Assembly (NCBI GenBank): GCA_032622095.1
Contig: CP136068.1
Span: forward strand, 48,106,443 to 48,170,442
Direction of reading: 5' to 3'
DNA: 64,000 bases
Origin: Siphonodentalium dalli
Lineage: Eukaryota > Mollusca > Scaphopoda > Gadilida > Siphonodentaliidae
Part shown: one piece after another, positions 45,130 to 55,660 of the stretch
Position numbering within the stretch: position 1 is the stretch's first letter
Layout: each line of letters starts with the position of its first letter
The notes under the pieces: generated by a model
The model's database searches: none
What the model saw: the letters and a program-made list of their open reading frames with translations, nothing else
What the model was told of the DNA's origin: nothing
Position numbers and translations under genes: made by a program

Positions 45130-45830
45130 GAAACCGGACAAAAAAATTTGCACAAGGTACCTATCGTCTGTATGTCCGTTTGTCTGTTCACATCTGCTCT
45201 CCAATACCCCTGGACCGATTTCAATTAAATTAGGTGTGGTGATTCGTGTGGTATAACGGCGTTAGGTTTTAAATATTTTGATTTAAAAATGAGAAAGATA
45301 TAATTTAAAACAAATGAAAAAATTGTGTTAAATTAAGTAAGGAGTTGAATCTAAAAAGAAACAACATTTAAAATTTAAATTAACATTTGTTTCTTTTAAA
45401 TTTAGTTAAATTGTTTTTTAAATTAAAATGTGCAAATGATCAAAATGTGCGCAAAGCCCCTCTGGTGCTGAATAAAGTCTCCATAATCGAGTCAATCCTG
45501 GACCAAGAGGCCAGTCAAGTAAAGGCAATTTGCTTATGAGTGCACACCATAAGCGGCATCTGAACTGTTGGAAGTGGGCAAACATGTAGAGGGACAGCTT
45601 TTAATAAAGAAATATATATACATGCGTTGATTTTTTTTCAATGTCATACATTTCCCGTCATGCAGGAAATCAAAAAGATTCCCAGGTTTTGAACTGGTAG
45701 AATATTATGGGAATTTAAGGGCGTAGCCAGAGTAGAGCTTTGTGGCATGATCTACATCAAAATAATTTACCAAATTTGACTCATATAGCAATATAAGTTA
45801 AGGATTGCAAACTGTGCGTATAGCATATCT
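45130..45830 (-). repeat. Dispersed repeat A, inverted copy
   Basis: This is the reverse complement of 20,508-21,250: a CGTCTGTATGTCCGTTTGTCTG tail, CCAATACCCCTGGACCG, AAAGCCCCTCTGGTGCTGAA, GAGTCAATCCTGGACCAAGAGG, AAGTAAAGGCAATTTGC, CATAAGCGGCATCTGAAC, TTTAATAAAGAAATATATA and GTAGAGCTTTGTGGCATGAT blocks. The tail faces left here, as expected for a minus-strand copy. Confidence 0.85.
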
Positions 45831-47890
45831 GGTCATGCAGTAGTATCGTTTCGGTGTCAAAATTGAAACGTTGAACCCTTGAAAAGAATTCGTAGAAAAC
45901 ACCAGTATTTGTGATTGCCACAAGCCAAACAAAAAATCCACAAGATTATTGTAAAAATTCTATATTTAGGAACATGTTCATATCTGAGCAAAGCTCGTGT
46001 GCGAATGAATCAACTGTGACATGGGAACACCGGTCGGCAGTCGTGACTTTGACACGACCTCCTTCGAGATTATTTACAGCTCCACCCTTTGACTGATTGT
46101 CTGACAATTCTAAACCGCGATGAAGAAAAGATGGATTCGTCATCTCAAGTTTAGCCTCGATAAAGCTGGTTTAGCTAGACCGCCGAATTAGATGGTTTAG
46201 TTGTCGGTTTAAACTTATCAAACGCAAAAATAATATTGATATTGACAAAAACTTATCCCCACACGCTTTATACGTGTGACTGCTTCTCGCATATAAATGT
46301 CCAATCAAAATATGACCATGAGGTACTGTGCATAATGGCAGTCAGCTTTGGGTGGGGTTTGGCAGTGGATCGCATTACAAGCCCAGGTGGCAGAAACAGT
46401 AATACCGAAATTAAATGCTATCATCTCAAACCTTGTTTTGTAATAATTAGCATGTTGCATGTATGCTCACTCAACATGTTTTTCATTATATCGGAAGGTT
46501 CATTTACCCAATGATGAACATCATACACTAATATAGGAAAGCGGTTTATCTATCAATATCCATACCATTTAAAGCACCAGATTAATTAAGTTAGCTGCTG
46601 GCATCGCCGCGACAAGTGAATATAAAACAGAACAATGAGAACTGATCTAATATTGTTTCAGTGTACTTTTTCCTCGTAAGAAGCGGGACGCACCCCATGA
46701 TATCGTGTTATAAAAGAACAATTATTTTGTACATATGGAAACTAGGAGTCCCCTTCTCTTGATTAATGCACTATATTGGTCCAGTTTATGAACCGTGTAT
46801 CTAAATAGCATGGATTTGGAAAAAAATGTATTTGACATTGGACAAATCTGCTATCGGCCCTCAGAATTACCCACCCGGACCTTGTATACTGGAGTTTGTT
46901 CCTGCCCCCCTTATCGTCATCATCATCAGAATCCGGAATAAGTCGTTCGACTTTTCGTTCCGATTTGCCAAATGAACATAATAATATAATAATATAATGT
47001 TCGCAGTATTCGTCACAATTTATGAGTAGAACTGGTACTTCAATCATATTGGTGTGCATCTAATAATGTTTTGAATTCGCCAAGGGTCTCGACTTATATG
47101 AATGACTATTATTTCTATCATCTTGGTGAGCAACAACGATGCGGTTGAGAGAAGACGTATCATCATTTCCCTAGTGTCAGCTCAGATACCTTTGGCGTGT
47201 CTATATTCAAGACAAAGTCCTTATCTGGTTTAAACATTCCTTATTTCACTTTAGATATGCAGTGTCTTTGCGAATCATTCAATACCATATATATCGTTAC
47301 AACGCTGTTGTTTAAAAAATTACAGAAATAACCGTCTTGAAAAATGGCAGATTGCAACAGCCAACAGAGTCATTATTGATTTATGTTGCAAGATATACGT
47401 CTTGCAATGTTTTATACTCATAACGTTATTTCTCGATTCGTTAAGATTACTCAACCATCGGGAAAATTACAACTTTAGATACAATAACGGTACTTTTCTT
47501 AAGTACATCAGTTTGCCCATCCAGCACCATAACCATGTCGGCAGGACCTACCACGATCACATCAATTAGTCTGACAGCATAACCACGAGTGAAGCCATGC
47601 GCCATCCATGTTAGGATGTATAAAGGATATCAGTAGCATGCCGCCTGTCAAAGAGCCAACTAGAGTAACAAGCTTAATGGACACATAAGTTTTTATGATA
47701 GTTTTCTGCAGGATGCATTTGGATACACATGCATCTGAAGATATGTTAACAGTATCTGCATGCGTAAACTATTGCAGATCGACACTTCCATCGCTTTGTA
47801 GCAACAGACGCTCACCTGTCTATTTCAAACAGCTTGGTTTATATAAAGTCCAGGTAGTTTGTGCATATATCAAAAAAATCATAAACCTAT
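45831..47890. other. Unassigned DNA
   Basis: At 46,135-46,215 GATTCGTCATCTCAAGTTTAG..GGTTTAGCTAGACC..GGTTTAAAC is a diverged relative of repeat B's end. A GTTTATATAAAGTCCAGGTAG at 47,836 matches the arm motif near 4,065. No gene is recognised. Confidence 0.35.
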
Positions 47891-47894
47891 CGCA

Positions 47895-49135
47895 ACCTGG
47901 CCGGACCCTTTAACGCCTAAAGGACTACCAGTAGTTTCAGATTGTGGATCAGAGAGTTATCATATCTCGGTTACATTGATTCTTTTCTTAAATCTTTAGC
48001 ATGTAGACATTCTTCATATATCAGAGATACTGGTGATTTTTATTATAGTCAATTTGTAGTCATCAAGTATGCAATTGCAGTCGCTTGGGATTACGCGACT
48101 ATGCACACGTCCATACCAGGGAAAGCAGGCATGCAATCAATTAAAGCAGCATTTGATAAAAATCCGGATCCGGACAGACCAACATCGGATGTTTTGCAAT
48201 TGTTGGAAATATCGCTTAAAAGCAATGGTTTCAATTTAATAATGAACTTTGGCTACACGTCCATGTTGTCACAAGGGGCGAAAAGTTTGCTCCTATCATT
48301 TTCTTGATGACATATTTTTATATGGACTCAATCCAGAGCAGAATTAGATATTTTCTTTTAGATTTTCCTCTCATTCCATGACAACATCAAATTAGAACCT
48401 ACAGTCTAAAATTCGTCAGTAAATTTTCTGGATGTAACTATTTTAAGAGCAGCTGTTTCCGTGTGTGGGGTTACTTAGACAAAAAAGTCTTCTTTAGGAA
48501 AACTGATGCCCACGCCTTATTGCATAAAAGCTCATTTCATCCCCCTAGTCTTTGTAATGGCCTCACAAAATATAAAGTATTCTCTTTCAATCTCTCATTC
48601 GTCGAGACTACCCAATACGCCAACTCCGACAAACTAATTCTGAAACAATTTATGAATTTCGTTAATTTAATCACCTTCCCTTCCTTTCAAAATGCACCCG
48701 AACGGTCGCTCGTTCTCGAGCGGAAGAGAACTGTAGCAAGAAGCAGTGCTCCTTAAACACCAGACAATATATCCAGATAGGGAATATCAATCACAGAGTG
48801 CAACCATATATATGGATCGCTACTCTGCAAACTTATTTATATTATAACCTGTCAGTGTTACAGATTCAAATATGTAGGCCAGACCACAAATTAACTCATA
48901 GTCTTCATGAGGTTACATCTCTCAGACATAAAACTGAAGTTGGACAAGTCAGTTGCCAACCAGTTCACCGGCGACATAACGTGATCACTGACTTTCGTTT
49001 AATGCCCACATAGATAGTGCCTCTCTGTGAAAAAGAAGAGGACACTAATTGTATGAGACTGCAGCGAGAAGAGGTTTGGCTATCCAAATTTAAAACCACA
49101 ACTCCTTATGGAATGAATGTGTATCAACCAGCTCA
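47895..49135 (+). mobile_element. Degenerate Penelope-like element (reverse transcriptase and GIY-YIG)
   Basis: Reading across frames, the remnant starts with a P-V-V-S-D-C-G-S-E-S segment (47,925-47,955) and FLKSLACRHSSYIRDTGDF (47,970-48,035). It continues with TSIPGKAGMQSIKAAF, NPDPDRPTSDVLQLLEISL and, after a frameshift near 48,235, a FNNE.WLHVH block and KFAP. The catalytic motif survives as FLDDIF (48,300-48,317), but the stretch usually found between the KFAP and DD motifs is deleted. Downstream come HDNIKLEPTVSK (about 48,378), KVFFRKTDAHALLHKSSFHP (48,484-48,543) and finally REEVWLSKFKTTTPYGMN (49,067-49,120), typical of the C-terminal part of the GIY-YIG endonuclease. RT followed by GIY-YIG is diagnostic of Penelope-like retroelements. 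Many stops and frameshifts make it inactive. It lies inside the putative lectin intron. Confidence 0.88.
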
Positions 49136-50095
49136 ACCCAAAAAGCTTGATATGTCTTCCTCTTGGGTATAGTCACCGCAACACAGAAGTTGCGCTAATA
49201 GACAAGGAGAAGGCAATCACGTTGGAAGCAGAACAGGCTGAACCACTCAACAAAAAAGTTATATTCACATTTAAGAAGAATCAGAATCTTAAAGATAAGC
49301 TAGTCAGAGCTAAACTTGGTTAATTCAGTATCGAATTTCCATCTGCTTGTTTGCTATCTCCCACATGTACCGAAATGGTCACGTAGTCGGGTGGACATCT
49401 CAGTTTTCAGAGTGAATGCCCCATTAGTTACATTATGGGCGCATGTACTAGTTTTCATTTTAAACCTTTTGGACGTCGCATCGGTTTAAGAGAGATGGCT
49501 TATATTTAATTATCCGCATAGTATAACGTATAACGATTTACAAGGTGTTTTTGTTTGATAGTGTTTTGGCTGGGATTGTCAGTGGCTTCAAAACATGTGC
49601 ATGGATTTATGGATCTACCGTGGTGAATAGCTTCTTTTGTACTGTGCAGATAGCTTATACCGTCAATTAGGCTCAAACTAGGATAAAACACTTACTGCCT
49701 TTTTGAAAGAAATATGTTTGTTTAACCATTGTTTATTTATATAATGGCAATTTCTTAATTTTGTTACCAGAATTGATATGCTTAAATGACTCCTCAGCGT
49801 AGCATTTCAATTTAGTTTTGTTTTCTTCTTATGTGTAAAAGCATTAGTCTTTTTTCCTCTATGTTTACATTTTTCCTGATATCGCGATTTTCTTACATTG
49901 TTCAGTCAATTAAGCTGCCATGATGTAATTGTGCATTCCTGTATAAAAAATATGTTTTTGCCTGCGGCACTCTATGTATTTGTATATATGTTTACAATTT
50001 ATTGTATGTTTGTATCTAACTCTTCAAATATGGAGGATAATAAAGATATATATGCTGCTGGTCTAAAACAATTACTGGTTGTAAATTCATAATGT
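49136..50095. other. Unassigned AT-rich DNA
   Basis: May include the 3' end of the Penelope-like element, whose boundary I cannot set. No gene or clear repeat was seen. Confidence 0.35.
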
Positions 50096-50835
50096 GAGAA
50101 CAATTTAAACCTATTGTTAGTTTGGAATATCCGACTAATACTGTGTCAGGTATGAAATTTTCCAACTGTTGAAAAACATCATACATGTAGTTGGGGGAGA
50201 CACACCAAGCCACATGTCGCCACACTCCTGTATGTTTGGGAGCCAGACACGTGGTATAGACCACACGAACGAAGCCAAATCCACAACTCCATAAAAAAAA
50301 CTTCATATGGGGTATCGATGTGGGTGGGGTCATTCGATTTGCTATAAAAACATAATCACTATCGCCACCCCATATACATGTGTATGATTGTATTATTATT
50401 GTATAACACATGCGTGCACCTATTTGATATCTTGTTTCTGAGCTCATACCGTCCATATTCTTGAACTAGAAAGAGGCGGGAAGTATACACCAGCCCAATT
50501 ATGACCAGGGACGTGGCGACAGGTGGGTTTGTGTGCCTCACCACCGCCCCACAACTTTTATCAAAATGTTCAACAGTTTGAAAGTTCATACCTGACACAA
50601 CATCAGTTCGAAATTTCACACCAACAATATAGGTTTAAATTGTTCTCGTAGTTTGAATTTCCAGCAATATGATAGTGGGAAATGTGTCGTTTTTCTAATA
50701 GTGGGAAATGTGTCGTTTTTTACCAACATTTGCATAGTTTCTGACTTGGGGTCAAAAGCTTGGACTGCAATGGCCATCAGTTGACGAACTGAGAGTGTGT
50801 CAGGTTGTACATTTCCAACACTTGGAAAGCCTTAT
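50096..50835. repeat. GTTGGAAATTTC..CCTGACAC motif family, copy 2 (inverted halves)
   Basis: The left half (50,096-50,225: CAATTTAAACCTATTGTTAG, GTCAGGTATGAAATTTTCC, CCACATGTCGCCAC) is mirrored by the right half (50,511-50,645: GTGGCGACAGGTGGG, AAAGTTCATACCTGACAC, TATAGGTTTAAATTGTTC). Beyond it, TAGTGGGAAATGTGTCGTTTTT occurs twice in tandem (50,673 and 50,699), and GTGTCAGGTTGTACATTTCC closes the region. An open frame crossing it on the minus strand is taken as a shadow. Confidence 0.75.
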
Positions 50836-53443
50836 GCCAGTCTAGATGCTATGGTGTTAGGCAATGTTCATATTCTGATTGCAAAATGTTCTCACACCGG
50901 GCATAATCATGGAGTGGAATTATACCACTGGTATCAATGGATCATGTTCCTCCCTCGTGCCGGTGGCCAGTCAATGACTAGTAATTAATTTTAAATAGCC
51001 TGCCATACAGTCGCATGTAATATACCCGTTGGGAATTATCAAATCCCGAAGGGGGCTGTGGAATTGAAACTTGTGAATTTTTTTGTTTAATTCTGTATTG
51101 ACCCTATATACATGGACATATTCATATATTTAAACTACAGCATAATGAGTAACAAAAATAGTGTCCTGGTATTTTCGGGAGGGGGTCTTTCGCTCGCAAA
51201 TCACACACGCCTTACATGCGTTCAAAATCGAAGACACCTCATGCGTGTTTTTGTATTACACAGACTATGTTTATGACTGGAATGTCAACAGAAATATTTT
51301 AGTATGCTTTGAAATATACATGTAATTTATAGTCTCCGATATGAGAACAATTGCCTCTATTTAAACTTGTGAATTTAGTTCAAGGGGTGCAGTTGCATAT
51401 CCTAAGATGCGCAAACCTTCACATATCGTAGACCCACCAGCCACGTCACCGTATTCCACACTCATTGCGATAAAACATCCAGTCTGGGGCACTTCCTCTA
51501 TATGCGGACTTGTATACTGCTATTGGTGTAAACAGTATTTATTCCATGAATACAACAAAAACTACAATACATCAGAATATAACATAATGGACCGGATTCG
51601 ACATCAAGCGTGTGTGCTTATGTGAGTCGTTTCCGGGAATCAGTTTTATCCACCCCACCCAGCAAGAGAGCGAATGTCTTATTTATATAATATTATGTCG
51701 TATGATATACTATCCTTAATCAAGATTTTACAGGCGTTCCGTGTAGCCGATTATTACTCTCGCGAGGTGGGGTGGGTATATGTACGTCAGGTAATGACAT
51801 TGTGTAGTTGTGTATAGGCATGAAGACAAATAATGTTTATAGATAATGATGGTGTATCTCTTCCCTATGTTTCTGTATATATACAGATATGTACATGTAG
51901 AATAAACTTCGTGTCGCAAAAGCGTCCAACATATTTCTTTTCACTGGCACTTCTTTCCACTTCTTTTCATTAACGTGTTATTATATATGGTATATATATT
52001 ACATAGATATATAAGTGAGATATAAGAGGGTCTTTTGAGTCTATTTTAAAGGAAATAATAATAACGCATCATGTTCGAAATGCTGCTGACAATGTTGATG
52101 GGAAGAGATATATCATCAGATCAGTAATGGTAATGGTAATATGGTATAAGTCTAAGTTAAGGATAGGAAAGAAGTGAGCTTAGGGTAGTAGATTGGGTTA
52201 TGTCAGATAGGGTTTAGGGGTTTTAGAATGATGCTTTAGTGTTTTTAAATGACTCTGTGATCTCGGACCAACAGACTGTACGGCATTGATACTCGCGCGA
52301 GTTATTGCTAAGTATTCATTCGTTCTTTTAAGTCTGACATTGTTATGTCATGTAACATGGCGATATACAGGCTTAGTTGGCGAAACGCTTTGTACTGGAG
52401 ATGTATTTCTGTACTTCTCTGAAAATGTTTGCGTTGGTTTTGGGTGATAATTCGGGGCATTTATGAAGAAGATTATGCGTTGTCAGATTGCAGATATCAT
52501 TTAGTGACTGGAGAAGTGAGTTCCCATCCATACTGCTATTGAATGTTGTTAGTGGGGTAATATTTACGCCCATCCCTTTATTCGGCAATGCATTCAGTGT
52601 GTGGGAAGAGACTAAGGGCAGGTGTCGTGTGTTATAAATGTTATGGGCCATCGATATCACACGTGTACCAACGAGAATTCGGCAACAAGTTGCAGTCAGC
52701 GACCTAATTTTGACAAAGGAACGTGTGTCTACCCTCACCTGGGTAAAGTGTTAGATGTTCCATGCCGACACAACAATACTTGGACATTTCAAACCAAATA
52801 TAGGTGACAACTTGCTACGATAGTTGGTTTCCAAACACAATCGAATAGTTAACTAAGTGCTGTGAAAGTTCAGATGTAAATAATATTAGCTGGAAACATG
52901 CAACAAAGGGGTTTTCAGTTGGAAATTGCCGACAGTTGGACAGATTGTAATACTATTTGGACAATTCCCAGCAAATGGAGATGTGCAAATGAGATTTTCC
53001 TAAAGTTAGAACTTTTGAAATGGTACGAATATTCCAAGGTGGACACAACCAATGGAGACCATCTTGACACGTCCCTGGTTTTAACCGATAGGAAAACATA
53101 TCAAAGGTTAGCAAAGTTCAGAACACTTCTCAACAAAGGCAACGCCGGGTGTTATGGCAGTGGTAGACAAAAATTAGTAACAGTACTACATATAATTATC
53201 ACCTTATGATTACTTAATATTGAATGTCTGGTTACTACAATACGTGTCAACCAGAGAAAATGCAAAATAATCGACAACTAAAAAGTCCACCGGCCATTTC
53301 CTACATCAGAAGCGTTCTCATCATTCCATTCCCTCGAAGAAGCAATATGACATTTCGATGTATCTTATAGAACACAATTTTCCAATAAACATACCATACT
53401 TCATTTCACCCCACCAATATACACATATATGTTATTGTTGCAG
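50836..53443. other. Intergenic or intronic DNA upstream of lectin exon 2
   Basis: Mostly unassigned. A frame at 52,898-53,209 (+) contains NGDHLDTSLVLTDRKTYQRL and AKFRTLLN, faintly like the middle of a C-type lectin-like domain (GGHL then a helix). However, it lacks the expected CxxW/AEAxxC pattern and a proper donor in phase with the exon at 53,444. A 121-codon minus frame at 52,373-52,738 has no recognised motif. Confidence 0.25.
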
Positions 53444-53658
53444 GAACCATCTGGATGGACGCGAGAAGGCTCAACTTAACTTCACCATGGATGTCCTGGA
53501 GGGACGAGGTGACATGGGTGCCTTGGTATGAAGATCAGTCACACAATGATGGACAGAACTGCGCGATTGCAGTTGAGTGGGGTGGTTACCTTTATGAAGA
53601 CATCGAGTGTGATAGATCGGCAAAACTCAATTTTGCGTGCCAGATCGAAATATATTGA
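53444..53658 (+). CDS. C-type lectin-like domain, C-terminal half (last exon)
   Basis: After TATTGTTGCAG the exon encodes TIWMDARRLN, WMSWRDEVTWVPW, GQNCAIAV, LYEDIECDR and LNFACQIEIY, then TGA at 53,656. This is the standard second half of a C-type lectin-like domain: the W-W-D core strands, then the three remaining conserved Cys (NCA, IEC, FAC). The calcium/sugar motifs EPN/QPD and WND are replaced (EDQSHND; LYED), so classical Ca-dependent sugar binding is unlikely. The exon starts after one base of a split Arg codon, matching the exon at 31,337. Either they form one gene with a 22-kb intron, or they are parts of two paralogues with missing partners. Confidence 0.78.
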
Positions 53659-53849
53659 TTCATGGATTGAACATTGTCTGAAATTCAGTTTTACCCCATT
53701 ATCTACTCAATGTGTTTCCCTGTTTTGATTTCAAATGAATGCAGTTGGATGGCCTATTATTAATGTTGATGTATTTCCGATAATAAATGAGAACTTGCTC
53801 ACGTTCGCTCCATGTAAAACACGTGTTTGGGTTCGTGACATATTTTGGT
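53659..53849 (+). other. Probable 3' untranslated region
   Basis: DNA directly after the lectin stop codon. An AATAAA lies at about 53,782 (GATAATAAATGAG), within the range of a polyadenylation signal for the lectin transcript. Confidence 0.35.
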
Positions 53850-55660
53850 ACAGTTTAATTACTGATTGATTGATGATTTGATGATTGAATAAGGGTCTAA
53901 CGTCGTTTAGCTGCTATGCCGTATCACAACCGTGTCAGGTCGTTGCGAAGCAGCTGCGTAGATAAATCAGACAGTAGATTAGATTAAAAAATTAAATGAT
54001 GAGCTATGTACAAATAAAAGTGCCCAGGAGAAATGTTTCCACTTGGAGTCAGGAATATATATTCAAGAACTGCAATCATAATATAATATGTATAAAAGTA
54101 GTACAAAAATAGATAATAGATAGCAAAATAAATAACAAGAAATTACCAAGTAGCCCCATCGAAAATGTAAAGTAGATTTTAAAATCAGATTTTGCAGTGA
54201 TAAGGCATTTATAATACTATGAATCGCGATGAACCTCAAGCAAGGTGTCAAGCTAATGGTTGGGTGAGTGAGACAGAATATCATCCTTCAACCAACCGAC
54301 AGCCTCGATCTACGACTAATATTGTTATCTGTTCTCATCAAACGTGTGGTCAAATTTTGAAAGCTCAAAGGTGTACCTCTGTTTCCGAGAGTCGAGCCGT
54401 TTGAGTGATATTGGTGATCTCTGTTTCGAAGCAACAGGCGATTTATCTTTTGGAACAATAGGATTAACTTACATGGATTGTTTGTTTAAATGTCTCAACG
54501 CCAAAAGATGTATCCATAAACTGCGCTGCAGGTACTGGAACAGGAATAATATCAGTCTCCTCAACCTGTGTTGCTACATGTAGTGATATACTTACGAGTT
54601 TGGTTTGACTCTGTACCTGAGTGCTGGCATCAACACACTTTTTGGTAGACACGATTGCGGAGTATGTGACATGTGGAATGGATGGTCGAGCACCAACTAT
54701 TGTCTTAGCATCTATATATGATAGATGCTTCTCAGCTTTACATCATTGAATCTTGAATTCATAGTCCCAAATGGGACATGAACGTTCCATGTGAACCTTG
54801 CCAGTTTGAACATTTCTTAAGATTCGTACAATCCATACACAGAACGACACGATGTGTAAATGGATTTGTCAATACGGCACGAGTGCTGTCGCGTCAGGAT
54901 AGATTGCGCCTCGAGTTTTATCCTTCCGCGACAGCACGAGTGCCATATCGACAAACCCATTTACACATCGTGTCGTTCTGTGTTTATTACACGCTTCGCG
55001 TCCTAGAATCCGTGCATTAAAAATACAGGATTAGAAGGTTTATTTAGGCTCATACAGGGCGTGTTTGTCATGTGTGATGATTCTTTTATTTAAATAGTTC
55101 CAGTTTCGTGGTTGAGGCGAACGTCATTTACGTCATTTTACGTCAACGAGATGCGTATGGAACGTACGTTGCATACGGATTTGTGAATATGGAACGGCAA
55201 TAACACTGTACTTCTAGGAACAAGCGTGTAATAAATATTATTATGGCCAGAAATAGAACATTCTACACATATGGTTTCTTTACCTTTACAACGTTCATGG
55301 CCATACTCCTGAGTCCTGACATTTAGAACATCGCAATAGGTCTGGAACATATGTGCTTATATCCATCTTCATACACCCAACTGTCAATATCGGATGATGT
55401 TCGCACCGATTAAATGTCAGAAGATAACTATTAAACGGAACTTTTAGTCCATCAACTGTTTTTGTAAATCTGTGGACCTCTGTAACTCCCTGTGGTGATA
55501 ACTCAGCCAATATCTCTGACTCAGCATCAGTGGAACTTGGCGGGTGGTCATTATTAGGTTTTTGTTTGTTATGAGTTGCCATATGAAAAGCAAATAATCG
55601 ACAACTAGCCCAGCAGCCGCCGCGGACTTCCCTTCGAATTATGGTCGGGCCAAACACTGG
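53850..55660 (-). mobile_element. Degenerate LINE with CCHC zinc-knuckle ORF1, minus strand
   Basis: On the minus strand from 55,657 the frame contains ELSPQGVTEVHRFTK, FNSYLLTFNRCEHHP and MDISTYVPDLLRCSKCQ. After a frameshift near 55,320 it reads EYGHERCKGKETICVECS. The C-x2-C-x4-H-x4-C pattern and the preceding LTF..P / Y.P..RC layout are typical of the gag-like ORF1 of CR1/Jockey-type non-LTR elements, which binds the element RNA. ORF1 sequence continues at 54,652-54,240 (KKCVDASTQVQSQTKLV and a KDKSPVASKQRSPISL segment) after a hairpin insertion at about 54,830-55,240. The lower end at 53,860-53,950 carries a TGATTGATTGATGAT repeat, which on the minus strand is a 3' tail. The RT region is missing, so it is internally deleted. 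Confidence 0.72.
54838..54982. repeat. Near-perfect hairpin (63-bp arms) inserted in the LINE
   Basis: CACAGAACGACACGATGTG, TAAATGG, TTTGTC, CGGCACGAGTGCTGTCGCG on the left is mirrored by CGCGACAGCACGAGTGCC, GACAAA, CCATTTA and CACATCGTGTCGTTCTGTG on the right, around a 19-base loop. It interrupts ORF1 after the zinc knuckles. TTATTACACGCTT..TCCTAGAA occurs at the right side (54,985-55,010, plus) and again inverted at about 55,208-55,232, so the full inserted unit is probably about 400 bp. Confidence 0.9.

Noticed and set aside
50016-50456. 146-codon minus-strand frame
   Set aside because: It crosses the inverted GTTGGAAATTTC repeat family and shows no known motif.
52898-53209. Possible N-terminal lectin half near exon 2 (NGDHLDTSLVLTDRKTYQRL)
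   Set aside because: The similarity is limited to a short GxHL-plus-helix stretch; the conserved cysteines and an in-phase donor are missing.
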